Assembly: GCA_000697335.1 (NCBI GenBank)
Contig: JNEM01016622.1
Location: forward strand, 1-27,619
DNA from: Conidiobolus incongruus B7586
Lineage: Eukaryota > Entomophthoromycota > Entomophthoromycetes > Entomophthorales > Conidiobolaceae
Direction of reading: 5' to 3'
DNA length: 27,619 nt
Below the pieces are notes generated by a model. The model ran no database searches. It was given only the letters and a program-made list of their open reading frames with translations, and was not told the DNA's origin. Of this stretch, positions 1-11,488 are shown piece by piece. The translations under genes and the position numbers were made by a program. Position 1 is the first letter of the stretch. The number at the start of each line of letters is the position of its first letter.

Positions 1-1150
1 ATATAATTTAAGAAAACTTATTATTTTATATAATAATTATAAAATATATAAATTTAAAATTATAAAAAACTTTCTAATTAAAAATAACTAGAAAAAATTA
101 TTATATCTAAATATTCTTTAAATTATAACTTATATAATTATAATTATTATAAGTAATTAAAAAACTAGCTTATAAGAAAAAAAATTTTTACAAGAAAATT
201 TAATTGGTTTGTAAAATATTAAATTTTAATTTTTAATAAAAAGAATTATTTTTTAAGTGGTAAATATTTGTTAAAAGTATAATAAAAAGTTATTAATAAT
301 AAAAAAACTATTAAATTTATATTATATATTTATTTTTATATATTATATATTAATATATTTATTTATTTTTAATCACAAAAAATTCCCATTATTAAAAATA
401 TAAAGTAATAATTAAAAATTAATATGTTTATTAAAAGAAAAATATAGTATATTAATAAATATAATGAATTTTCATATTCAGGTTTTATACAGTATAAAAA
501 CTACTACATTAATTATATTATGATATATTAATTATTATTTTAAACTTTCAACAGTTTATTTTTTATGTAATTTTGATAAATCTGAGTAATTATATTAGCT
601 CTTGAAAATTAAACTTACTCCTAATTTCAATACACTTTCATAAATTTATTGCAATAATTTTATTATCAATATATAGTTAGATTATATTTATGTCTAATAT
701 ATCAAATATAACTAATAAACTCCATTATTATTACATTATCTTTAAAATTATTAGATTTATGGTTGATTAATCATATTAAAATTAATTTATTTTTCCTAAA
801 CTGTAATATTAATCTTATCTGACAATATATTAGAATAATTCAGTTTACATAACAGAATATATAGTAATTTAATAAGTTTATTTAATATTATAGAGTAACT
901 TTGTAATGATTAATTAGACATTTTGCCAAAGGTTTAATTTCTAATTTAGATATTTATGTTGATATCTAAGGATCAAATAACAAATATTATAATAAGTATG
1001 TTAAATAGCCATATCATTAAATTATCAATGGTTTATTTATCAAATTTGCAATAGATTATTTTTACTAACAATTTAATTGTACTATGGTAAAGACTTTAAT
1101 ACGAATTTAAATCACAGTTAATTAATAAATTGGTTAAATTTAATTTTAAA
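1..1150. other. AT-rich spacer without recognised gene
   Basis: Almost pure A/T sequence with homopolymer runs and no open frame of meaningful length on either strand. I see no RNA gene, repeat unit or coding remnant. Its right end is the 3' flank of the minus-strand ACSF3-like locus. Confidence 0.7.
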
Positions 1151-1171
1151 AATATAATGGTTTAAGGATTG

Positions 1172-3087
1172 TTAGTTTGAATCAAAAAATTGCTTTTTCA
1201 AAGATTTTTTGTTGATTTTTCCCATAGCATTCTTAGGAATCTCTTCACCTGATTGGAGGATCACATAACGACTAGGTACCTTATAGGGGGCCAAGTGTTG
1301 TTTACCCCATTCTTTTAACTGTGATTCTACGTCGGATAGGGTGTTAGGATTCTTTAAACTAACAATTGCAACAACTCTCTCGCCCCATTCCTGATCTTCA
1401 ACCCCCAATACTGCAATTTCGCGAACAAAATCAGACTCTAGATAAGTTTTCTCAATTTCTAAAGCTGACACTTTATATCCTCCAGTTTTGATGATATCAA
1501 CTGAAGTTCTACCAAGAATTTTATAGTGTCCAGTTTGTGGATTAATACTGGCGGTATCACCAGTCTTGAACCACCCATCTGATTCAAAAGTATCCTTCGT
1601 AGCCTCTGGTCGATTGAAGTACTCTTTAAATACTGAAGGACCTCTGATTTGAAGTTCTCCAGCTTCGTCTGCATTTTTAATAATTCTTTGTTCTAATGGT
1701 AAGTTATTTTCATCCAATGGACGAACTAATCTAGCTTCCACAGTTGGGAAAGGGAAGCCAACATGTCCCTCAAGTCGTTGAGAGCTTGTTTCTATATATA
1801 GATTAGTTAAAATCATTCCGATTTCAGATTTATCATATCTTTCCAATAATGTATGTTCTGAAATCCTCTTCCACTTTTGCAAGTTAGAGCCTGGAAATGC
1901 TGCATAGTCAGATACCATAAGACGAAAATTTTTGAATGAATTCTTGTATTTATCTTGATCTTCTTTTGATAAGGTCTTAAAGTGTTGAATAAATTTGGAA
2001 TAAATGGTAGGAACAGCCACAAATAGGGTAAGATCTTGTTTTGGATCTTGAAATCTTTGCCAAACCTCATTTGCTTTAAATTATTGTAAAAATTTTGCAA
2101 TTCCACTGTTATACAATATAGTATTCAAAGCCTATATTAAATAACATATTAAAAATAATTGGAATAATTAGGAAATTATAGATATATTACATTAATAATG
2201 GCCTTAAACATTCTAAAAAAACCAGAATTTATATATAATCAATATTAATTTACATGGATATGATGTAAAGGTAAAGGATGCAAGATTCTATCAGTATCTT
2301 TGTACTCCCAAGCTTTTGTCAATGCTTTATATTGAACATCGAGGTTATTGTGAGTAAGGACAACTCCCTTAGGTTTACCGGTTGTACCACTAGTATAAAT
2401 AATGAGGGCTCCTCTGCTCATGTCAATGCTATCTGCTTTTGGAGGAAAAGTGGGCTAGAATAATTAGTTAATGCAATAATTTACATGGTTTAATATAATG
2501 TACTATATATAAAAGTAATTGAGCAGTCTGATAAAATATTAGCATATAATCTTTATACAATATTAAACTGATTAAAGATGACTTACAGCATCAGAAGTAG
2601 AAAAGTCAGTGACTGTGAATTTGATACCATTCTTCTTTGCAATAAGTTCTAATTTCAATGGAAAATCTTTATGAGTAATAATAATGGAAGCTTGAGAGCC
2701 TTTGAGAGTATATTCTAATTCATCTGGAGGATGAGAACACCTAATGCAAGATAAATATAGTGTAGATTTAATAAAAATATTAACTACTTAAAGGTACAGC
2801 AATGCCTCCAGCTGCCCATATGACCCATTGAGTAACAAGGTAGTCATAGGAATTAGGAAACAGATACGCAACTCTTGCTTCTTTCAAGTCACTATAGATG
2901 TATTGGGAAATTGGATAGAAATTGGTTGAAGTAAGTTGCGTTTGAGTAAGTTGATTTTTTAATTTCTCAACATCCGACAATAGCTTTAAATAACAGTAAT
3001 TTTTATTATTGGAAACTATAGCTGTTGAAGGATGTTCGAGTGAAGTTTTTTGATTTGATCGATTAAATATGGGTAAGATTGGAAATT
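1172..3087 (-). pseudogene. ACSF3: malonyl-CoA synthetase (ACSF3-like) gene, probably damaged
   Basis: ANL-superfamily acyl-CoA synthetase resembling ACSF3, the mitochondrial enzyme that converts malonate, CoA and ATP to malonyl-CoA. In gene order I see exons at about 3087-2788 (ARVAYLF, WAAGGIAVPL), 2740-2587 (HPPDELEYTL), 2454-2254 (P-loop YTSGTTGKPKG, then PLPLHHIH) and 2131-1172 (AVPTIYSKF, GWFKTGDT, GRTSVDIIKTGGYKVSALE, and the C-terminal catalytic-lysine motif NAMGKINKKSL). Introns are about 122-132 nt apart from a short first one. Signs of damage: an in-frame TAA at 2083-2081 in the middle of homologous sequence; a joint at 2788/2740 that is out of frame with the obvious acceptor (an acceptor at CCTCCAG restores frame but drops HPPD); and altered core motifs (YDKSE for the usual YGMTE, SDYAA for SGSAA). 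No start codon or presequence exon was found upstream. The family assignment is firm; the claim that it is dead is an inference. Confidence 0.72.
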
Positions 3088-3214
3088 CTAAATTATTGTA
3101 GTGATTAAAAAAAGAAAATTAAGTCACAAACCTTGATAATAACGGTTTATAGTCAAAGTTATATTATTATATTTAGTGAACTTTTTATTATTTCCAATAA
3201 CAGAGTATTTAGTA

Positions 3215-3220
3215 AATATA

Positions 3221-3262
<42 letters not shown>
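3215..3262. repeat. (TA)n microsatellite
   Basis: An uninterrupted run of TA/AT dinucleotides just upstream of the first recognisable ACSF3-like exon. It is likely length-variable; no function is implied. Confidence 0.9.
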
Positions 3263-3267
<5 letters not shown>

Positions 3268-3595
3268 TTAAATTGGAGATAAAGTATGGAAACATATTCT
3301 AAATTTCATATTTTTTACCTTGGTAAATTCAACGATTTTGATATTTTGATTTTTGGATATCAAAAAACGATATATTTATCAAACCTATTATTAGAATAAA
3401 ACTCTGAAGATATAAAATATACTTATAGATTTATACTTTATCAAAGATAATATAGATTTGTTAAGATTAAAATATATTTTTAAATGCTTTGCATATATAA
3501 GTGGGATGTTTCAATCCCAAAAGATTATAGATTGATTAAGATTCTGTCTCGGGTCGGGTGGTCCGCTCGCTTTTTAACTTTAACCGTCCATCAAG

Positions 3596-3892
3596 ATTCC
3601 AGATGTAATCCACTTACAAATATCAGGAACAATCCTTGCACAATGGAAAATTTCAGACTATAACAGAAGTCAGAGTTTCAACACATTGGCAAAGGATCAA
3701 CCACATTATATAGTCACTGGACAGACATTTGCTGGAGGATCACTTTGATCAGGGCCAAGCCCTACATCTTGATATTTTAATAAAATCCCTTTAAAGTATC
3801 TCGTTAGTTGTCTTTGGCCCGTTTCATCGAATTCACGTGATCTTTATCGCAAGACTACTTTCCAGAAGCCTTGCAATATATATAGGGGGTAG
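3596..3892 (+). pseudogene. unidentified protein-like stretch, broken
   Basis: A clear rise in C/G content inside AT-rich DNA. One frame reads like protein for about 50 residues (for example ISGTILAQWKISDY and VTGQTFAGGSL). It then meets two TGA codons and resumes (for example YLVSCLWPVSSNSRDLY) until a TAG at 3890-3892. No start codon or splice sites explain the breaks, and I do not recognise the family. It lies in the same frame as the first clear piece of the INTS9-like locus about 500 bases downstream, but it does not resemble the INTS9 N-terminus known from animals or plants. It may be a remnant of a different gene. Confidence 0.35.
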
Positions 3893-4384
3893 TTTAATCA
3901 ATAAATTGATTCAAATTTAACTCTATACATCAAAATCTAGTTGCATGCATATTATATTCAATTTTACGTTCACATATATCATATTAAAACTTCTTATTAA
4001 AATAGCTTATATCATAAATAACATTGTTTTCTAATCAAAATTTCATATTATACTTTTACAATTTTCCAACTTTTTGAATAATAAAAATATTATTATTATT
4101 GATCGAAATCTCTCTCCAACAAATTACTATTTAATTAAATTTGCCAATTGAATCAATGTTCTTTGCGATTGCCTCATAGACTTTAAGCAGATTTACTCAA
4201 TCAACATTGAACTGAATATATCCAAGCTCATCCCATCCCAGTATAGTATAATTACTGATTGGCCATATGGGCCTCAAATCATCAACTCCAATGCCCATTT
4301 CACTAAACCAAATGATACTAGTTATAGTCTGTTTCCTTGGTTCATTTTTCCTTATTAGAGTTTTATTGATTCAGCACCTTGGTT

Positions 4385-6520
4385 TAAATTTCAAATAATC
4401 TTTTAAATACTGCATTGCCTTATATTACTTAATATGCCAATTTTAAAGATCAAATTTTAGCCTCAAATCCCACCAAACACTTTACTGCGTAATAATTATT
4501 ATCAACTTGTATTAAATAAGAAACTTTAACCAATAGTTAGATGACTGCTATTCGATTTGATTAACAATATTCCCCCGCCACCCACTGAATTCAAAAAAGC
4601 TAAGTGAATTTGGGATCAATTACTCGTAAGATTGGGCTTTATAATAGACTATGCTCAAACTAAAATAATACTATAGAAAATTTCAATCATATTCGCCATT
4701 TTTTAGCACAAATGATATTGAAGAATGCTTAAACAAAATTAGGTGGATCACTTCAGTCAAAGTATCCTAATGTCAAGTCACAATCCTGAAGATTGTTTTG
4801 AAGCATTTAGGTCTGGTTTCCAAATTGGCAGCTGCAATTGGATGGTTCATACAAATCATGCCAAGGTAATCATAAAACTCCATTATAAATCTTCTATTTC
4901 ACATTCACAACAGTTAAGCTATATTCCAACTTCGGCTTCCTTAAGCTCATTTCAAAATGAGTTTGCCAATTTTGATGTTGATAAGAGCATTACTGAAAGG
5001 TGTAATCAGCTATTAATATACAATCCGCATTTTTCACTACCATATGTTCATTCCAACCAATTGGATGATTTGAATTACGATCGAAACTTCAATGAACTTG
5101 AAACAGTCATTGATGAACTTAGTTCACAAATGGCAAATGTCATATTCCAAGTTGAAATGGATGGAGCCCTATTTAACTTATTAAATGCTTTATATGAATG
5201 GAGCAAACAGAAGAATCGCTTAAATAAGATAAAGTTTCTCTTTATTTCTAAACACTCTCAAAATTGGGCTCAGCTGACACATAAGTGCTTCGAGTGGGTG
5301 AATCAAAAGAACCAAAACCAATATTTATTCCATGCTGCTAACTCACCTTCAGCTGTCATCCCGCCCATCTCCACGATTCTGGTTGAATTCAATCAGTGGG
5401 CTCTTATAAATTTATACTTTTATGGTGATGTAACCACTGAAGTCATTCAACTTCTCAGTAACCCTAACTTCCAATACTATGCATTCTGTGATCATCCCTC
5501 TTTTAAATAAGGTCGATGCCATCAGCTAGTCAAGAGCTTGGCCCTTTATTCTCCGCCCAATAGATCTCATAGCGTCATCTTCACAGATGGAAGATTTGTT
5601 ATCCGATATTATAAAGAGGCCAAGTTTAATATGACTAATCTAAGATCATATTTCCTTCCACTAGACTGCACGATGGACACTAATTTGATTAAATCTCTCA
5701 TTGATCATCTCCCTACTCCTCCCCAAATGCTTATAGATGAACACAATGCCAAATAGATGAAAGATTTGAGCTTAAAAACCCATTAGCAGCTCCAGTAAAA
5801 TATCTATCTCCCAATACTCCTGATACTTTCACAGTTGAATCATTTCATACCATAGCCTTAGCAGAGCCTTCTCTGATATCCTCCCTTTCAGGAAAATGAC
5901 TATACCATCGTCAATTGATGACTTCTTTCCAAGGCCTTTGTAACCTTGAAAACAACCACCAAATCCATTTAAGCCCTATCTCATCTTTATCCAAACTTAA
6001 TACTGGTATCATATTTGAATCTCCTCCAATGTGGGCTACAATATCTTTATCAGATTTAATTGAAGCATTAAATCAGGTATATTTAATATTATACTGACCT
6101 CTAATATCATTTGTCTAATTATAATAATAGCTGGAATATGGGTCTATTAATAAGGAGAGCATTTCTATATTACCAAGCATTCCATCTTACTCATCTATCA
6201 ATCAGTCTAATGGTACTTCTGATCATACTACCAATGACAGTTCCGAAGAAGAAAATGGTATTATTCACTCAGATATGATTAGCCCATTTAATAATGAAGC
6301 ATATCGACTCACTTTTTCTGGAATGGCATCTTCAATTCATCGCAAAGATCCCTGCATTCTCATTGAATTCCAAAAGCAAACACAGTTGATTCAATCTGTT
6401 GAACTGATCAGTTCTAATCATCAATTATCTAGTGAAATTTATGATCAACTACCAAAATTAACTATTAACTTTTATCAACAGCCAAAATTAGTTTGCATAA
6501 ATTCAACATTCTATATCTAA
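4385..6520 (+). pseudogene. INTS9: Integrator complex subunit 9-like gene, decayed
   Basis: Homologue of INTS9, the catalytically inactive metallo-beta-lactamase/beta-CASP partner of INTS11 in the Integrator RNA-cleavage complex. Recognisable segments in order: SNNLLNTALPYIT (4391-4429; human SNYHCMMALPYIT); NDIEECLNKIRW near 4711; GFQIGSCNW near 4818 (human GYALGSSNW); the beta-CASP part in a 255-codon open stretch ending at 5510 (FNLLNALYEW, HPSF); VIFTDGRF and FLPLDCTMDTNLIKSLI (5538-5756); then a C-terminal region to the TAA at 6518-6520 across a good 54-nt intron (6077-6130). It is broken: the 5' half has many stops and changes frame at least twice, TAA at 5508-5510 interrupts the beta-CASP domain, the frame shifts near 5755 with no GT available for an intron, and TGA lies at 5897-5899. 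No convincing N-terminus was found. Whether an intact copy exists elsewhere cannot be seen here. Confidence 0.75.
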
Positions 6521-8987
6521 TCCATTAAAATTATTAGCCTTAGAATACTCATAGGTTAATTTATTATACTATAATTGTAATATTTTTTTATCACCTAATA
6601 TATCATTCAATCCATAGATAATAACCAATATATACAAATTATTCTTTGATGTTTCACAATTGATGAATCATATTCCATTATAAGAATTGTATCATATAAT
6701 GACAACTAAAAATTTAATATTTTTCGAAAACAATTATAAGAATAGATATTGAATAGCTCTTTTAATTTATAATAATTAATGACCTGGTTTTGAAACTAAT
6801 ATCACTTAGTCAATTAATTCAATTTTTAATAAAAATGATATTCATAAGCACCAATGTTGACAGTCGTGGTTAAAAATATTTTCTTGTAATAGGAATATAT
6901 TAACATCTGATCAAATATAATTTATTAATTTTTCTATTGGCAGAATTTTCATTTATTTATGTGAGATGATACTGGAATATGATTATATCATTGATATAAT
7001 TAAATAAATTATAAACATTACTATTTGAATATATTTTATTTTATTATAAATATGAATATATATATATATGATCTATAACCTATTCAGACATTATATACTA
7101 TTTCAAATTATAATATTTTCACCCACTAATTGAATTTTCTATTTTGAATAATATTATTAAATAAAAACTATTGATATGGCTATGATATTTTCTTAACATA
7201 GTAAATATATCAATTGAAACAGATTTTCTCATTTTGTTAAGTTTAGAATTTAATTGATGAATGTAAAATATTGTAATATAATTGATTTCATTTGATTTAA
7301 CCTGAGTACTTTGAAATTGCTGATGATTTAGTAGTTTTTGATTTATCATTTTGTTAAATAATCTATAAGTTTATAGATCTGAATTTTTATCAATTTAATA
7401 TCATATATAGTATTAATCCAATGAAATCAATCCAATTATTATTCATATTAATATTACAAATTATATTATTTTTTAAGGTGACGAAATTAAAATAAATTTT
7501 AGAAAAACTACGTCTTTTAATTCTTTCAGAATATTTTTAAATAACTTATTTACACCAAATATTTACATTTATATCAGTACACCTAAGAGTATACCAAATA
7601 TCCAAGAAATATTTTTAACAAAGTATGTTAAAATATATGATTATTAAGATAAGCATGTATTTTAAATAATTTACCTTTATATGAATTATACAGGTTATTA
7701 ATCATTGAAAGTAATGGGATTTTTAGTAATGACTTAGTTTTTGACCAAAACATTGAATATATCAATTTTCAACATTTTAATCTCATCAAATCTCAATTTT
7801 GTTTAACAATTTGAGAATACTTTTATTATATAAAGTTCATTTAAAATTTATAATGAAAATTTAGCTATTAGTAAAAGAAAACATAACTGTTATACAATTC
7901 AAAGTTAATTATACTTCAACTCAGAAATCATATAATAAAAACATATATTGATTGATCAATGTTCTATAGCAATTATTAATTGAACTATTTGAATTTACTT
8001 AAATCAATTGATAATTATGATCAAAGAAATTATATTAATCATAGTTTTGAAAAAAATGTCATATAAATTTTGACCTTTCAAGGTATATGATATTGGGTAA
8101 ATATTGTGACTAGAATGGGTAGTGATATAGTAACTATAATGTATATTGATCAATTATGTTTTTTTTATTACAAGTGGTATAAAATATCCTTCTTATTGTA
8201 TACATTATTCAATTTTTATAATATAACAAAAATTGAAAAATTTTTAGTTTAATATTTATTAGGTATCATATTGACAAAATTAATATTACAACTAAAATAA
8301 ATGAAATTATTTCAATCTATTAGTACACATTAATAATTAGAAATTTTATTTAAGATCATTTTTCACTAAATTTATCATTATTTAATGATAAAAGAGAACA
8401 CATTTAATCTAGAATAGTATGAAAATAAAGATAAATGGAAGGATCAAGTATGGTGGTTTAACATAAACTTAAGAGGTTATCTGTATTAATAATAGTTGAT
8501 ATATAATTGTTAAAATAGTAAATTAATATAATATCATATAATATATGGTATTAATTCTTATGTACATAATATTTGAACTGAGTGATAAACTATAATTGTT
8601 CAAATTCTATCAAATTATATTACATTAATTTCTATACAAAAGATACAGGTAAATTATAATTATAAAAAAGAATAACAATATCAGTAGTAATTATATATTT
8701 ACAGTTAATTTAACCAAAAACGAGATAAATAGCAAAATTATAAGTTTAATGATAAAATGTAATACGTTAGAATAATTGTATCAAAATGTGCACATGAAAT
8801 TATAGGAGAAAATGTGAATGGTTAGAAAGACTAAAGTAGGTTGATTTATATCAATAAAGAAAATAATAATGCTGATGTAAGCAAAACAATATCAATTGTT
8901 CGAGTAAATTTAAATATTGTTAAAATACAAGGATGGTAGATTTTGAAACTATAGAAATTCGCCAGAGACAAGAGTTCTTCGATGTCT
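6521..8987. other. AT-rich spacer
   Basis: About 2.5 kb of strongly AT-biased sequence. The longest open frames, such as one on the minus strand at 7119-7349, consist of Ile/Asn/Phe/Lys-rich translations expected by chance at this composition. I found no RNA gene or repeat family. The right-hand edge (8846-8987) overlaps an out-of-frame reading of the membrane-protein locus described next. Confidence 0.55.
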
Positions 8988-9780
8988 TCAAGGAAATGAT
9001 TGTTTACGAACAGGCCAAGGTATGCGACATTTAAATTTGCGATTGAATGAAGCGACAGATAATTGACGAATCGAAACATTAACTAAGCCAATATCAGCTA
9101 GTTGAAAATTTTATAGTTAAACACAAAGTAAATAAAAATTGGTTATAATATAATTACCCAACTTGTTCTAATGATTGGTGATTGAAATATCAGAAAACAT
9201 GGGTACGGGATCAATATATATAGAATCCAACTTTTCATTTTCTGGGGGAAGAATATCATCAAGAGATAGATTGAAATTATCTTAATTTATAGAGTTAAAG
9301 TCAGATGTGCTGGTAGTAGGAACTATAATATCTGCATCAAATGGAAAATCAAAGTTAAGTGGCTCTGGTACATCTAAATAAAATATTCATTATTAAGAAA
9401 TTAACTAAGAAAATCAAAGTATATAATAATCGAAGGTGGTATGTATTCAATTGCAAATTCATCAGTAGAATAATGGTTAAATTCGGCAGAATTAATTAGT
9501 TGATTAGTAACTTTGTTTTAGTTTAGTATATTCAAAACAAGAGGAGAATTAGTGGTATTTTCTATTAATTGATCTTGGTACCTATTTTCATTATTGCGAG
9601 TGTTTTTGAATATATGAGCTATAATATATCTTAAAAAAAAGATAAGAATATAAATGGGTAATATTAAATTAATAAAAAAAAAAAAAAATCTTTTTTCAGA
9701 ATCATTGGATTTCAATGAGTTGGAAGATGAGTTAAAAGCATTTTTGACTGTATTTGTATTATGAAAAGTACCAGTATATT
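8988..9780 (-). pseudogene. single-pass membrane protein gene interrupted by stops
   Basis: Minus-strand frame with a Ser/Asn-rich segment (NAFNSSSNSLKSNDSEKR), a strongly hydrophobic helix (LILPIYILIFFL; the preceding Phe run comes from a poly-A tract near 9669-9686 on the plus strand), a basic stop-transfer patch and an acidic cytosolic tail (STDEFAIEYIPP, NFDFPFDADIIVP, LSLDDILPPENEK). Two introns keep the frame: a short one joining the tail pieces near 9374-9410, and one from about 9158 to 9106 leading to a basic end (IRQLSVASFNRKFKCR) and TGA at 8990-8988. Three in-frame stops interrupt it: after VLNILN, after DFNSIN and after ITNH. No start codon was identified and the family is unknown. 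It is either a pseudogene with nonsense changes only, or my exon model is wrong. Confidence 0.4.
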
Positions 9781-9984
9781 AGGCAGGGTTTTTTATTTAA
9801 TTGAGTTTGATTATTAACTTGCCACATCAACAATTTAATAATTAAAGATGATGATTTAAAATCCAAAGACTGAATCTGAATTCTTTTTATAGTTGATTTA
9901 AATTCATTTAATTTAATTTTTTTCTATGGGATTAGTTTATGATGATAGATTGATTAGATGATTTTTCGTTATCTTAAACAGATA

Positions 9985-10008
9985 ATTGTGATTTGATCAC
10001 TTCACAAT
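9985..10008. promoter_or_regulatory. overlapping inverted repeats upstream of QCR2
   Basis: ATTGTGA at 9985-9991 is mirrored by TCACAAT at 10002-10008, and inside it GTGAT-TTG-ATCAC forms a second dyad at 9988-10000. The element ends 46 bases before the QCR2 ATG, where a proximal promoter site would lie. No known factor is assigned. Confidence 0.35.
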
Positions 10009-10054
10009 CTTAACAAGGTTGCTACAGATAAATTTTATACTACCTAAATCAAAA

Positions 10055-11488
10055 ATGTTGACTCGTTCATTAAAGCAAATCAAATCTGTTAACTTGGCTA
10101 CAAGAGGCTACGCCACTTCTGCTTCTTCTATCAACATCACTTCTACTCAATCTGGAGTCAAGATTGCCTCCCAAGATAATAACTCTCCCATTTCTACCCT
10201 CTCTCTCATCACCAAGGCTGGTAGCAGATTTGAAGGCAACAACTTAGGTCTCAGTCACTACTTAAAGAATTTTTCTTTTAAGGTATAATTTATTTGAGCT
10301 TTTTTTTCGAATTTGTTTAATCATTTTTCTTTTGATTTTTAATTTTGATCAATTAGGCTACTGATAAGCGCACTGGTTTCAGTATCATTCGTGAAACCGA
10401 ACTCCAAGGTGGAAGTTTATCTGTTTCTAATACTCGTGAACATTTAATTTATACCGCTCAGTTCTTCCGTGAAGATGCTCCTTACTTCATTAAGCTCTTG
10501 GCTCAAGCTGCTACTAAGGGCAAATACCACCACTATACTTTTGGCGAAGTCAACCAACAGGTCGCTGCTGAAAGCTCTTCCGCTTCTTTAGAAACTCACT
10601 TATTAGATCAAGCTCATCAGGTTGCTTTTCGTCATGGTTTAGCTAATCCCGTCTTAGCTCAACCTACCAACAGAGTTACTATCGAAGATATTGAAAACTT
10701 TGCTCAAGCTACTACTGGTGCCGAATCCACTTTGCTCGTTGCCAATAACATTGACGCTGATCTCCTTGTCAGTGAAGCTTCTGAACAATTTGAGGGCGTT
10801 CCTTCTACTGCCTCTGTTTCTGCTATCTCCTCCAAATATTTTGGTGGTGAAAGTCGTCAAGCTGTTGCTGGTCCCCTTTCCCATGTTGCTGTTGCTTTCG
10901 AAGGTGCTTCTCTTGCCTCTAGCGAATATCCCGTTTTCCAAATCCTTCGTCAAATTTTAGGTGGTAACAAATACGTTAAATGGGGTAATGGATCCTCCTC
11001 TTTGGCTCAACTTGCTCAATCTAATGGTACTCAAACCTCTGCTGAAGCCTTCAACTTCGGTTACAGCGATGCTGGTTTGTTTGGTTTAGTCTTATCCGCT
11101 CCTCACAGCCAAATTTCCGCCTTCACCCAATCCGCCCTTTCCGAAATCACCAAATTAGGTTCTCAAGTCTCTGATGAAGTCTTAAAGAAGGCTATTTCTC
11201 AAGCTAAATTTGAAGTTTTATCTGCCTCTGAGAATCAATTGACTTTTAACCACCAAATTGGCTTACAATTGGCTCCTCAAGGCGCTCAAGTTTCCGATGT
11301 TATCTCTAAATTGGATAGTGTCACTGCTGCTGATATTTCTAAGGTAATATTTTGAATACTTTATATCTAAATTTGTAATAATAATGTTATTTTTTTAGTT
11401 GGTTAAGAAACTTGGTGAATCCAAGCCCACTTTGGCTGCTTTCGGTGACCTCACTCAATTACCTTATGCTGATCAATTTAAAATCTAA
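10055..11488 (+). CDS. QCR2: cytochrome bc1 complex core subunit 2 (QCR2)
   Basis: Core 2 subunit of respiratory complex III in the mitochondrial inner membrane, an M16-peptidase-fold protein with a structural and assembly role. Exons are 10055-10282, 10357-11343 and 11399-11488; the introns (74 and 55 nt) are phase 0 with GTATAA/GTAATA donors and TTAG acceptors. The spliced protein has 434 residues, close to the usual size. The N-terminus is basic, Ser-rich and free of acidic residues (MLTRSLKQIKSVNLATRGYA), as expected of a matrix-targeting presequence. The M16 core follows: LITKAGSRFEG, GLSHYLKNFSFK, then RETELQGGSLSVS where active M16 enzymes would carry the HxxEH zinc site, which is absent as in other core 2 proteins. 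The second half (VAVAFEGASLASSEYPVFQ, QILGGN) is the M16C domain. ATG 10055 is the first in frame. Codons are richer in C/G than the surroundings, consistent with high expression. Confidence 0.92.

Noticed and set aside
3215-3262. Transposon terminal or target-site signature
   Set aside because: It is a plain TA microsatellite with no flanking inverted repeats or element-like sequence.
4743-5510. Independent intact 255-residue gene
   Set aside because: It begins with GTG in the middle of INTS9 homology and ends at a TAA inside the beta-CASP region, with homology continuing in the same frame after it.
7119-7349. 76-codon minus-strand open frame as a gene
   Set aside because: Ile/Asn/Lys/Phe-rich translation inside an AT desert, with no family or domain resemblance.
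8846-9079. Leucine-rich-repeat-like minus-strand open frame
   Set aside because: The LRR impression is weak, and another frame over 8988-9106 continues the membrane-protein tail with a proper splice phase, so this is more likely a shadow frame.
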